From assembly GCF_002192695.1 (NCBI RefSeq), contig NZ_MTLG01000088.1:20717-84716 (forward strand): DNA of 64,000 nucleotides, written 5' to 3'. Origin of the DNA: Achromobacter xylosoxidans. Its GTDB lineage: Bacteria > Pseudomonadota > Gammaproteobacteria > Burkholderiales > Burkholderiaceae_B. This document shows positions 34,170 to 42,217 of this stretch, in pieces; the stretch's first letter is position 1, and each line of letters begins with the position of its first letter. The notes beneath the pieces are model-generated. The model was not told the origin of the DNA, did no database searches, and worked only from the letters and a program-made list of their open reading frames with translations. The translations under genes and the position numbers were made by a program.

Positions 34170-35770
34170 AAGCCGCAAGCCTCAAACCTTCCCTGTTGCG
34201 CAGCGGCCTGCGAGCCCTGCTCGTCGCTGCGCTGCTGGCGGCGGCCGCGGGCGCGACCGCGCGTCCGCTGCTGACCATCGGCCACTCCAGCGAACCCTCG
34301 TCCATGGACCCGTTGTTTTCGCGCACGGGCAACAATCAGGCCGCGGCCGAGAACATCTTCGAACGGCTGGTGTCGACCGACGAGAACATGCAGATCCGTC
34401 CCGGCCTGGCGGTGTCGTGGCAGGTGCTGGAACCGACGCTATGGGAAATCCAGCTGCGGCCCGGCGTGCATTTCCATGACGGAACACCCTTCACGGCCGA
34501 CGACGTGCTGTTCTCGCTGCAGCGCGCGCCCAAGGTGCCGAACAGTCCGGCGCCCTTCACCGGCGCGGTCCGCTCGATCGCCGGCATCGAGGTCGTGAAC
34601 CCGCTGACGCTGCGCGTCCGCACCAGGCAGCCCACGCCCGACCTGATGGAGCAGATCGGACTGGTCTACATTCTGTCGCGCCACGCGGCCGAGGGCCGCA
34701 GCTCGGAAGACTTCAATGCCGGCCCCGCCGCCATCGGCACCGGCCCCTACAAGTACAAGCGCTGGCAGCCGGGCGACAGCCTGGAGCTGGAACGCAACGA
34801 CCAGTACTGGGGCAAGCGCCCGGACTTCGACCGCGTCGTGATCCGCTACATCTCCAACGACGCCGCGCGCCTGGCCGCCTTGCTGTCGGGCACGGTCGAC
34901 CTGATCGACAGCGTGCCGCCCACCGACACGAAGAAGCTGCAGGCCCGCCCTGGCTATGCGCTGTACCAGGCCGCCTCGGCGCGCCTGATCTACCTGGCGC
35001 TGGACTCGGCGCGCGACCAGAGTCCGTACGTCACCGACGCCCAGGGCAAGCCCATGGACGCCAATCCACTGAAGGACGTGCGGGTGCGCCGCGCCATCTC
35101 CATGATGTTCATGCGCGAACCCATCACCACGCGCCTGCTCAGCGGCGCCGGCGCGCCCGCGGGCCAGATGGTGCCCGAAGGATTGGGGGGCTACACGCCC
35201 GCGCTGCCGCCGCCCGCCTACGATCCGGATGGCGCGCGCAAGCTGCTGGCGCAAGCCGGCTATCCGCAAGGTTTCGGCCTGACCGTGCACTCGTCCAACG
35301 ACCGCTTCGCCAGCGACGGCGACCTGGCGCAGGCGCTCGCGCAGATGATGGCCCGGGCTGGCCTGCGCATCAACGGCGTGGTCACCCAGCCCTACAACGT
35401 CTACGCCGGCGCCAGCAGCAAGCAGCAGTACAGCGCCTTCATCTTCTCCTACGGCAACAGCACCGGCGATTCGTCCAATGGATTGACCAACGTGCTGGCC
35501 AGCTACGACAAGGCCGCCGGCACCGGCGCCTTCAACCGCGCGCGCTACTCCAACCCCGACGTGGACCGTTTGCTGGCGCGCGCCGCCACCGAGTTCGACA
35601 AGGACGTCCGCAACCAGCTGCTGCGCGAAGCCGCCGAAGCCGCGTTCAACGACGTCGGCATCGTGCCGCTTTATTTCCCGGTCGTCTTCTGGGCCGCCCG
35701 CGACGGCATCGTCGTGCGCGCCAACAAGCTGGAACGGACCTCCATGGTCTACATACAGGAAGCAAAATGA
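34166..35770 (+). CDS. Oligopeptide-type ABC transporter substrate-binding protein (SBP_bac_5)
   Basis: This 534-residue periplasmic protein has a signal peptide with a basic N-terminus and an alanine/leucine core (cleavage near residue 33). The mature SBP_bac_5 fold shows TIGHSSEPSSMDP, RPGVHFHDGTPFTADDVLFS and the FRDGVKF-type segment of peptide-binding proteins. It is the largest protein of the importer and sets its specificity. It is coupled to the upstream ATPase and downstream hydrolase genes by ATGA overlaps, which is unusual for a periplasmic protein normally made in excess. Confidence 0.94.
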   Translation: MKAASLKPSLLRSGLRALLVAALLAAAAGATARPLLTIGHSSEPSSMDPLFSRTGNNQAAAENIFERLVSTDENMQIRPGLAVSWQVLEPTLWEIQLRPGVHFHDGTPFTADDVLFSLQRAPKVPNSPAPFTGAVRSIAGIEVVNPLTLRVRTRQPTPDLMEQIGLVYILSRHAAEGRSSEDFNAGPAAIGTGPYKYKRWQPGDSLELERNDQYWGKRPDFDRVVIRYISNDAARLAALLSGTVDLIDSVPPTDTKKLQARPGYALYQAASARLIYLALDSARDQSPYVTDAQGKPMDANPLKDVRVRRAISMMFMREPITTRLLSGAGAPAGQMVPEGLGGYTPALPPPAYDPDGARKLLAQAGYPQGFGLTVHSSNDRFASDGDLAQALAQMMARAGLRINGVVTQPYNVYAGASSKQQYSAFIFSYGNSTGDSSNGLTNVLASYDKAAGTGAFNRARYSNPDVDRLLARAATEFDKDVRNQLLREAAEAAFNDVGIVPLYFPVVFWAARDGIVVRANKLERTSMVYIQEAK

Positions 35771-37647
35771 GCCCCACCCGCCCCCTCGCGGACCTGCCCA
35801 ACCAGAAAGTGCGCATGCGCGACGGCGTGCTGCTGGCGACCGACGTGTACTTTCCCGCCGGCTACCGGCCCGGCACGGACGCTCCCCTGCCCGTGATTCT
35901 TGAGCGCACTCCCTACGGCAAGGCGGACATCTCCCGTTCCGAACAGCTCGACGGCGTGCAGGGCCAGCCGCGCCCCGACATCGCGCGCTACTTCGCACAG
36001 CACGGCTTTGCGGTCGTGTTCCAGGACTGCCGCGGCCGCTACGACTCCGAGGGCCAGTTCACCAAGTACCTGTCGGAAGGACCGGACGGCTTCGACACGA
36101 TGGCGTGGATCACCGCCCAGCCCTGGTGCAACGGCAAGGTGGGCACCATGGGGCTGTCGTATGGCGCGCACACGCAGATGGCGCTGGCCTGCCTGAACCC
36201 GCCCGGCCTGGCCTGCATGGTGCTGGACTCCGGCGGCTTTTCCAACGGCTACCAGTGCGGCATCCGCCAATCCGGCGCCTTCGAACTGAAGCAGGCGACC
36301 TGGGCCTACAAGCAGGCCAAGCTCAGCCCGGCCGCGCAAGAGAACCCGGTGGTGCTTGCCGCGCTCGAAGCCCAGGACATCCGCCAGTGGTTCTCACGCA
36401 TGCCCTGGCGGCCCGGCCATTCGCCATTGTCGGCCGTGCCGGAGTACGAGGACTATCTGTTCGAGCAGTGGCGCGCCGAGTCCTTCGACGAATCCTGGCG
36501 CCAGCTGGGCATCTATGCGCAGGGCTACTACGATGCCATCCCGGACATTCCGGTGGTGCTGATGTCCAGTTGGTACGACGCCTACGTGCGCACCACCATG
36601 GAGAACTTCGAAGGCCTGGGCGCCGGGCGCAATGCGCCGCTACGGCTCATCATGGGCCCCTGGCTGCACGGCGATCGCAACATCACGCATAGCGGCGACG
36701 CCGAGTTCGGGCCGGCGGCCGCCTTCGACGGCCACATCGCCCGCAACTGGCTGGAGTTCCGCCTGGCCTGGTTCCGCCGCTGGCTGCAGCAGGACGCCAG
36801 CCCCACAGCTTCGGATCCGGTCGCCCGCCTGTTCCTGATGGGCGGCGGCAGCGGCCGGCGCGATGCGCAGGGCCGCTTCGAGCATGGTGGCCAGTGGGTG
36901 CAGGCCGAGACCTGGCCGGTGCCGCAAGCCCGTCCCACGCCCTACTATCTGCACGCCGACGGCGGCCTGCGGCTGGAGCCGCCCCAGGCCACGCACGCCA
37001 GTATCCGCTACCAGGCCGATCCGCGGCGTCCCGTGCCCACCATCGGCGGCGCGCTCACGTCCGGCCAGCCGGTGTTCGTGGGCGGCGGCTTCGACCAGCG
37101 CGAGGACGCACGCTTCTTCGGCATCGAGCAGGCTGGCCTGCCGCTGGCCTCGCGCGACGACGTGGTCGTATTCCAGACCGAACCGCTGGAGCAGGATCTT
37201 GCCGTCGCCGGTCCAGTCCTGGTCAGGCTCAGCATCTCGTCCGATTGCCCCGACACCGACTTCACCGCCAAGCTGATCGACGTCTATCCCGCCAGTCCCG
37301 ACTATCCGGAAGGCTATGCGCTGAACCTGACCGACGGCATTTTCCGCTGCCGCTTCCATGAGTCCTGGGAAAAGCCGGCGGCGCTTGTGCCCGGCACTAT
37401 CTATGAAGTCACGATCGAACCCTTCGCCACCTGCAATCTTTTCAAGCGGGGACATCGGATCCGCCTGGACATCTCCAGCAGCAACTTTCCCAAGTACGAC
37501 GTCAATCCCAATAGCGGGGAAGCGGCGGCCGATGCCCGCGAGAAGCGCATCGCCCTCAACACCCTGCATCTGTCCTCGGTCCATGGTTGCAGCGTCACGC
37601 TGCACATCGCCGATCCGCAAGCGCTGACGCCCTTGCCGGCGCCCTGA
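35767..37647 (+). CDS. CocE/NonD family hydrolase (X-Pro dipeptidyl-peptidase-like)
   Basis: This 626-residue alpha/beta hydrolase has the nucleophile in GLSYG (S131), a cap, an acid in SSWYDAYVRT and the histidine in GPWLHGDRN. A C-terminal jelly-roll domain is typical of the PepX/CocE group. No signal peptide is seen, so it is cytoplasmic. Family members cleave X-Pro peptides, cocaine, glutaryl-7-ACA or esters. The ATGA overlap with the peptide-importer binding protein suggests that it acts on the imported molecule, perhaps a proline-containing or acylated peptide. Substrate inferred only. Confidence 0.9.
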   Translation: MSPTRPLADLPNQKVRMRDGVLLATDVYFPAGYRPGTDAPLPVILERTPYGKADISRSEQLDGVQGQPRPDIARYFAQHGFAVVFQDCRGRYDSEGQFTKYLSEGPDGFDTMAWITAQPWCNGKVGTMGLSYGAHTQMALACLNPPGLACMVLDSGGFSNGYQCGIRQSGAFELKQATWAYKQAKLSPAAQENPVVLAALEAQDIRQWFSRMPWRPGHSPLSAVPEYEDYLFEQWRAESFDESWRQLGIYAQGYYDAIPDIPVVLMSSWYDAYVRTTMENFEGLGAGRNAPLRLIMGPWLHGDRNITHSGDAEFGPAAAFDGHIARNWLEFRLAWFRRWLQQDASPTASDPVARLFLMGGGSGRRDAQGRFEHGGQWVQAETWPVPQARPTPYYLHADGGLRLEPPQATHASIRYQADPRRPVPTIGGALTSGQPVFVGGGFDQREDARFFGIEQAGLPLASRDDVVVFQTEPLEQDLAVAGPVLVRLSISSDCPDTDFTAKLIDVYPASPDYPEGYALNLTDGIFRCRFHESWEKPAALVPGTIYEVTIEPFATCNLFKRGHRIRLDISSSNFPKYDVNPNSGEAAADAREKRIALNTLHLSSVHGCSVTLHIADPQALTPLPAP

Positions 37648-37730
37648 CCCGGCCACCCGTGTTTTACCCCCTGCCATCCGCGCACCGCGCGGACGGCGGG
37701 GCTCGTTCGTCCATCCGCAACACAACATCA

Positions 37731-38759
37731 ATGGGGATCACCTTGAAAAAAAAGCTGAGACAACGCAAATTCCTGGGCGCCGCGCTGGCCCTTTCGTGCA
37801 TGAGTCCGGCGCAGGCCGCCGAAACCAGTTCGGTCACGCTGTACGGCCTGGTCGACCTGGGCATGCTCTATGAGCGCAAGGATGGCGAATCCAGCCTGCG
37901 CCAGAAGAGCGGCAACCAGTCCGGTTCGCGCTGGGGCCTGCGCGGCAGCGAAGACCTGGGCAACGGCTACAAGGCCGTCTTCCGCCTCGAAAGCGGCTTC
38001 AATGCCAACAACGGCACCCAGGCGCAAGGACGCATGTTCGGCCGCTGGGCTTACGTCGGCCTGGCTGGAGGCTTCGGCGAAGTGCGCCTGGGCCGGCAAT
38101 GGGTCTATGGCTTCGAATGGGCAGGCGTGGGCTCGCCGTTCGGCACCGGCTGGAGCCAAAGCTCCAACAATGCCGTGCTGGGCTACAACGACGGCGATTT
38201 CGGCGCGGGCGGCCGCGTCAACAATGCCGTGTTCTACGCCACGCCGCGCATGAACGGCTGGCAAGCCGGCCTGGGCTACAGCTTCGAGGCCAACGACGGC
38301 AACGAATTCGCCACGGACAACCACGACCGCGTCCTGACCGCCGGCCTGCGCTACAACAAGGGGCCCATCGCCGCCGCGCTGACCTACGAACGCCTGAATC
38401 CCAACGCGCTGCAGCCCAGCAAGAAGAACGCCACCAACTTCCAGGCCGCGGGCTCCTATGACTTCGAATGGATCACGCTGCACGGCACCTATGGCAATCT
38501 GCGCAACGCCAACAGCGGGCCATCGGCCGGCTATGACAACGTCAACTCCTACATCGTCGGCGTGACCGTGCCGACCGGCAAGGCCGGCAAGGTGATGGCC
38601 TCGTACCAGCGCGCCATGGCTTCCGACATTACCGGCTGGGCGTTGGGCTACCAGTACGACCTGTCCAAGCGCACCAACCTCTATGCCTACGTGAACCGGC
38701 TGGACATCCGGGAATCCCATACGCTGCAGACCTCGGCGGGTATCCGGCACATGTTCTAA
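37731..38759 (+). CDS. Outer-membrane porin, Porin_4 family
   Basis: This porin of about 342 residues has a signal peptide ending near PAQAA and a mature part beginning with SSVTLYGLVDLG, the hallmark of betaproteobacterial porins, and it ends in phenylalanine (IRHMF) for outer membrane assembly. The FGRWAYVGLAGGFGEVRLGRQ segment is also typical. Two starts are possible, ATG at 37731 and TTG at 37743; GGGGA sits well for the latter. It follows the peptide importer and hydrolase by 83 bp and may be the outer membrane entry for the same solute. Confidence 0.92.
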   Translation: MGITLKKKLRQRKFLGAALALSCMSPAQAAETSSVTLYGLVDLGMLYERKDGESSLRQKSGNQSGSRWGLRGSEDLGNGYKAVFRLESGFNANNGTQAQGRMFGRWAYVGLAGGFGEVRLGRQWVYGFEWAGVGSPFGTGWSQSSNNAVLGYNDGDFGAGGRVNNAVFYATPRMNGWQAGLGYSFEANDGNEFATDNHDRVLTAGLRYNKGPIAAALTYERLNPNALQPSKKNATNFQAAGSYDFEWITLHGTYGNLRNANSGPSAGYDNVNSYIVGVTVPTGKAGKVMASYQRAMASDITGWALGYQYDLSKRTNLYAYVNRLDIRESHTLQTSAGIRHMF

Positions 38760-38773
38760 GGTCATGCCTGACG

Positions 38774-38799
38774 GCGCGTCCGAGGGTTTTCGGACGCGC
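38774..38799 (+). terminator. Terminator-like hairpin after the porin gene
   Basis: GCGCGTCCGA and TCGGACGCGC form a perfect 10-bp stem around GGGTTT, 14 bp after the porin stop codon. An A-rich stretch follows rather than a T run. Confidence 0.6.
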
Positions 38800-38826
38800 T
38801 CAAGAAAATTAGTAAAACTGAATATG

Positions 38827-38852
38827 GATTAGGATAATTAGCTGTCCTAATC
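38827..38852. promoter_or_regulatory. Inverted repeat in the LysE-type exporter promoter
   Basis: GATTAGGA and TCCTAATC form a perfect 8-bp inverted repeat with a 10-bp AT-rich spacer in the 136-bp region upstream of the exporter gene. The spacing of about one helical turn suggests a dimeric regulator. No regulator gene adjoins; an Lrp-type or LysR-type protein encoded elsewhere is possible. Confidence 0.5.
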
Positions 38853-38895
38853 ATTCAGCCCAGGCTAGTCTGTCGCCCTAGCTCCAAGGTTGACG

Positions 38896-39498
38896 ATGAC
38901 CACCGCCTACATTCCCGGATTCCTGCTCGGCCTCAGCCTCATCATGGCGATCGGCGCGCAGAACGCGTTCGTCCTGCGCCAAGGACTGCGCCAGGAACAT
39001 GTCTTTGCCGTCTGCCTGACCTGCGCCCTGTCGGACGCCATCCTGATCAGCGTCGGCGTGGCGGGCTTCGGCCTGGCCGTCGGCGCCCTGCCCTGGCTGG
39101 AATCCGCCTTGCGCTACGGCGGCGCGCTGTTCCTGTTCGCCTACGCGGCGCGCAGCCTGATATCGGCCCTGCGCGCCCGCCACGATAGCCTCAGGCCCTC
39201 ATCCAACCAGACCGCGGGACGCGCCGCCGCGCTGGCGACCTGCCTGGCCCTGACCTGGCTCAATCCGCACGTGTACCTGGACACCGTGGTGTTGCTGGGC
39301 TCGGTCTCCAGCCAGTACGACGGCCACAAGACCGCCTTCGCGCTGGGCGCGATCTCGGCCTCGTTCGCCTTCTTTTTTGCCCTGGGCCATGGCGCGCGCC
39401 TGCTGCGGCCGGTCTTCGCCAATCCAAATGCGTGGCGAGTGCTGGACGGCTGCGTCGCCGCGGCCATGTTCGCCATCGGACTGAAGCTCGTGCTCTGA
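38896..39498 (+). CDS. LysE/ArgO family amino acid exporter
   Basis: This 200-residue membrane protein has six hydrophobic segments. It carries the LysE signature GAQNAFVLRQGLRQEH near the N-terminus and the NPHVYLDTVVLLGSVSSQ motif of the ArgO/LysE branch. It exports basic amino acids such as lysine or arginine when they accumulate. ATG at 38896 was chosen; a TTG at 38890 is the alternative. The gene is alone, with an inverted repeat in its promoter. The usual LysG/ArgP-type regulator is not adjacent. Confidence 0.92.
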   Translation: MTTAYIPGFLLGLSLIMAIGAQNAFVLRQGLRQEHVFAVCLTCALSDAILISVGVAGFGLAVGALPWLESALRYGGALFLFAYAARSLISALRARHDSLRPSSNQTAGRAAALATCLALTWLNPHVYLDTVVLLGSVSSQYDGHKTAFALGAISASFAFFFALGHGARLLRPVFANPNAWRVLDGCVAAAMFAIGLKLVL

Positions 39499-39524
39499 CC
39501 GCTTGGGCCACAGCCCCTGGCGGT

Positions 39525-39839
39525 CTAGCGGCTCTTGCCGGACCCGGCGGACGCGTTCACGTAGTCCTTCACCGTACGGTCCCGGTTGAAGATCACCGTC
39601 AGCGTCTGCTGGTTGTCCATCGCGCCGTAGGCGCTGTTGTCGAAATAGAACCAGGTGGCCGTCGTCAACCCTTCGCGGTTGACGCTCTGGGAACGGGGCG
39701 GGCCGAAGTCGCGGACCATCTCGTCGTAGGTAGTGACGTTGAGCTTGATCGCCGCCACCTTCGATTCGGTCAGCAGGTCGCTGGAACCGGTGGCGCAGCC
39801 CGTCACGATGGCGGCCACGAAAAGCAAGGATGTTCTCAT
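39525..39839 (-). CDS. Small outer-membrane lipoprotein, BamE/SmpA-like
   Basis: This 104-residue protein has a lipobox signal peptide (FVAAIVTGC, lipidated C15) and aspartate absent at position +2, so outer membrane sorting is expected. The mature part has VTTYDEMVRDFGPP and a TATWFYFDN strand, resembling the small SmpA/OmlA fold in which a helix-turn is followed by a three-stranded sheet. The start at 39839 has GGGGAA upstream. It converges with the LysE-type exporter gene. Identity with BamE itself is unlikely; only the fold is suggested. Confidence 0.8.
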   Translation of the reverse strand: MRTSLLFVAAIVTGCATGSSDLLTESKVAAIKLNVTTYDEMVRDFGPPRSQSVNREGLTTATWFYFDNSAYGAMDNQQTLTVIFNRDRTVKDYVNASAGSGKSR

Positions 39840-39976
39840 TCTGTGTTCCCCGGTGTGGCGGGCCGCACGGGGCGGCCAGCGCATTGGCATGTTTCAAGCT
39901 GCCAGGATTAGAACCCAAAATGGCGCGCTGTTGAATGCCGCGGACGCCGCGCAGTCTCGGCGCATGCGCTGCCCGT

Positions 39977-40888
39977 TCAAATCGCCCCGCCCCGCTGCGC
40001 CATGTACGCATGCCGGAAGTAATCCCGCACCACCTGCATCGCCGGCGAGATTTCCGCGCCGCGGCGCCAGGCCAGCCCCACGTTCATGGGCGGAATCGGG
40101 TCCTTGAGCTGGACCGTTTCGATGCGCCGTCCTTCCAGCGACCAGGGCCGGTAGACCATGTCCGACAGCAGGGCCACGCCGCTGCCGTTGGCCACCATGC
40201 TGCGCACCGCTTCGACCGATGAGGTGCGCAGCCGCACGTCGGGCTTGAAGGGGGTTTCGTTCCAGTAGCGCAAGGCGGTATAGGCCGCCTCGTCGACGGT
40301 CAGCATGATGAAGGGCTCGCGTGAAACATCCTCCAGGGTCACGGCGTCCGCCGCCAGCAGGGGATGCCTGGCCGGCAGCCACAGGCGCCGCGGCGAACCG
40401 AAGAAGTGCTCCACCGCCAGGTCCGGATTGGCGACGTTGGAGGTCAGCAGCACCGCCATGTCATAGCGGTTCGCGATCAGGCCTTCCTCGATGGCGCTGC
40501 GGTTCAGCTCGTGCAGCTGGATGTCCAGGCGCGGATACAGCTGCGACAGCCGCTGCAGGTGGTACGGCAGGAAATATCCGATCACCGTGTAGGAAGCCGC
40601 CAGCAGCAGGCGGCCGGAAACCTCTTCGGCCGCCGCCGGCATGCGCAGGGCTTCGTCGACCGAGGACAGGATGTTGTAGGCGTGGTTCAGGAAGGTGCGG
40701 CCGCTGTGGGTCAGCGTCACGCCGTGCGCGCCGCGCAGGAACAGCGCCGTGCCCACGGTGTCCTCCAGTTCGCGGATGGCGCTGGTGATGGCCGACTGCG
40801 AGATGGCCAGTTGGATCGCGGCCTGGGAAATCTGACCGAGCTCGGCCGCCGCAATGAAGTATTTGAGCTGGCGTAGGGTAATCGACAT
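39977..40888 (-). CDS. LysR family transcriptional regulator of the pxp/biotin-carboxylase cluster
   Basis: This 303-residue LysR regulator begins MSITLRQLKYFIAAAELGQI with the helix-turn-helix IQLAISQSAITSAIRELEDTV. Its effector domain has VSGRLLLAASYTVIGYFLP. It is divergent from pxpA across 262 bp of AT-rich sequence that contains repeated LysR-like half-sites, so it very probably activates the pxpA-BCCP-BC-pxpB-pxpC operon and represses itself. The inducer would be the substrate of that system, not identified here. Confidence 0.92.
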   Translation of the reverse strand: MSITLRQLKYFIAAAELGQISQAAIQLAISQSAITSAIRELEDTVGTALFLRGAHGVTLTHSGRTFLNHAYNILSSVDEALRMPAAAEEVSGRLLLAASYTVIGYFLPYHLQRLSQLYPRLDIQLHELNRSAIEEGLIANRYDMAVLLTSNVANPDLAVEHFFGSPRRLWLPARHPLLAADAVTLEDVSREPFIMLTVDEAAYTALRYWNETPFKPDVRLRTSSVEAVRSMVANGSGVALLSDMVYRPWSLEGRRIETVQLKDPIPPMNVGLAWRRGAEISPAMQVVRDYFRHAYMAQRGGAI

Positions 40889-40898
40889 GTCGTTCCTT

Positions 40899-40966
40899 AT
40901 CTATTAAATCGATATCTTCCCTTTAGGATATCTGCTTATTCTGTCCGCAACTTGATCTATCAAATC
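40899..40966. promoter_or_regulatory. Direct repeats, candidate LysR binding sites
   Basis: ATCTATTAAATC at 40899-40910 recurs as ATCTATCAAATC at 40955-40966, a 12-bp direct repeat with one mismatch and a 56-bp period. The first lies within a TATC-N9-GATA dyad. An inverted partial copy (GATAGAT) occurs at 41049-41055. Recognition and activation sites of LysR proteins often recur this way next to the regulator gene. Confidence 0.5.
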
Positions 40967-41057
40967 AGGGATATCCCGTATTTTTCATAGGAAACAATTC
41001 CTGGAAAACAGAATCATGCATGAGGGACTTATCTGAAATTCAGATATCGATAGATCT

Positions 41058-41075
41058 ATAAAAAGATCTTTTTAT
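41058..41075. promoter_or_regulatory. 18-bp perfect palindrome upstream of pxpA
   Basis: ATAAAAAGATCTTTTTAT reads the same on both strands. It lies 75 bp upstream of the pxpA start, downstream of the LysR-like repeats. It could be an operator for a second regulator or an AT-rich promoter element; its function is not known. Confidence 0.45.
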
Positions 41076-41150
41076 CCCCTGCCGGCTTGGCTAATGTTCA
41101 CGTCACACGCCGCGCCGGATGCGGCGAGCAACGCGAAGGAGCCACCCGCA

Positions 41151-41927
41151 ATGAGCAAGCGCAGCATCGACCTCAACTCGGACATGGGGGAAGGATTTGG
41201 CCCGTGGACCATCGGGGACGGCGTGGACGACGCGATCATGCCCTTGATCAGTTCCGCCAACATCGCCACGGGATTCCATGCCGGCGACCCGCGGATCATG
41301 AACCGCACGGTGTTGCAGGCGCGTGAACATGGCGTCTGTATCGGCGCCCATCCCGGCTTTCGCGACCTGGTGGGTTTCGGCCGGCGGGACATGCGCGAAA
41401 GCGCCGAAGCGCTGGTGCACGACATCGTCTATCAACTGGGCGCCCTGCGCGAGTTCGCCCGGCTGCACGGACTGCGCCTGCAGCACGTAAAGCCCCATGG
41501 CGCGCTGTACATGCAGGCCGCCCGCGACGAAACCCTGTCGCGGCGCCTGATCGAAACGCTGCAGGAATTGGAGCCCACGCTGGCGCTGTACTGCATGGAA
41601 AGCTCGGTCACCTACCGCCTGGCGCGCGAACTGAACCAGCCCGTGGTGCGCGAGTTCTACGCCGACCGCGACTACGACGCCAGCGGTTCCATCGTCTTCA
41701 CCCGCTACACCCAGCCGCTGGACCCCATCCAGGTCGCCGAAAAAGTGCTGCGCGCCTGCACCGAGGGGCGCGTGCGCACGGTCGAAGGCAAGGACATCGC
41801 CATCGACTTCGATTCCGTCTGCATACACAGCGACACGCCGGGCGCCCTGTCCCTGGTGCGCGCCGCCCGCGAAAAGCTGGAGGCCCATGGCATCCGGATC
41901 GCGCCTCCCAGCGTGACCGGTCCCTGA
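41151..41927 (+). CDS. pxpA: 5-oxoprolinase subunit A / LamB-YcsF family protein
   Basis: This 258-residue LamB/YcsF protein has the family motifs [10 protein letters not shown] at the N-terminus, [25 protein letters not shown] and [10 protein letters not shown]. In the PxpABC complex it takes part in ATP-dependent opening of 5-oxoproline to glutamate. The ATG at 41151 has GAAGGAG upstream; an in-frame ATG lies at 41094. Here pxpA, pxpB and pxpC are split by a biotinyl-carrier gene and a biotin carboxylase gene, which points to a biotin-dependent variant. 5-oxoproline remains a possible substrate. Confidence 0.9.
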   Translation: MSKRSIDLNSDMGEGFGPWTIGDGVDDAIMPLISSANIATGFHAGDPRIMNRTVLQAREHGVCIGAHPGFRDLVGFGRRDMRESAEALVHDIVYQLGALREFARLHGLRLQHVKPHGALYMQAARDETLSRRLIETLQELEPTLALYCMESSVTYRLARELNQPVVREFYADRDYDASGSIVFTRYTQPLDPIQVAEKVLRACTEGRVRTVEGKDIAIDFDSVCIHSDTPGALSLVRAAREKLEAHGIRIAPPSVTGP

Positions 41928-41966
41928 ACCGCCTGCTCACCCGAACAACATACCAAGGAGAAAACC

Positions 41967-42209
41967 ATGCCGTTGCACGATATTCCCAGCCCCCTGCCCG
42001 GAACCTTCTATCGCCGCCCCAGCCCCGGCGCGGCGCCATTCGTGGAACCGGGCGCCACGGTGGCCGCCGGCGCCGTGATCGGCATCGTCGAAGTGATGAA
42101 GCAGTTCAACCAGATCGAAACGCCCACCGGCGGCGTGGTGGCGGAGATCCTGGTGGAAGACGGCGACCCGGTGGAAGCCGGGCAGCCCCTGTTGCGCATC
42201 GAGGGATAG
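41967..42209 (+). CDS. Biotin carboxyl carrier protein (stand-alone biotinyl domain)
   Basis: This 80-residue protein consists of little more than a biotinyl domain. The biotin acceptor is K45 in IVEVMKQFN, in the hairpin between two halves of the flattened barrel. The usual AccB linker is missing, and EVMK replaces the common EAMK. AAGGAG precedes the ATG. It should be carboxylated by the biotin carboxylase encoded next. It is often annotated as an acetyl-CoA carboxylase subunit, but no carboxyltransferase for acyl-CoA is present, and the neighbouring PxpB and PxpC homologues are the transferase modules of urea carboxylase. Confidence 0.92.
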   Translation: MPLHDIPSPLPGTFYRRPSPGAAPFVEPGATVAAGAVIGIVEVMKQFNQIETPTGGVVAEILVEDGDPVEAGQPLLRIEG

Positions 42210-42217
42210 GCCGCGCC

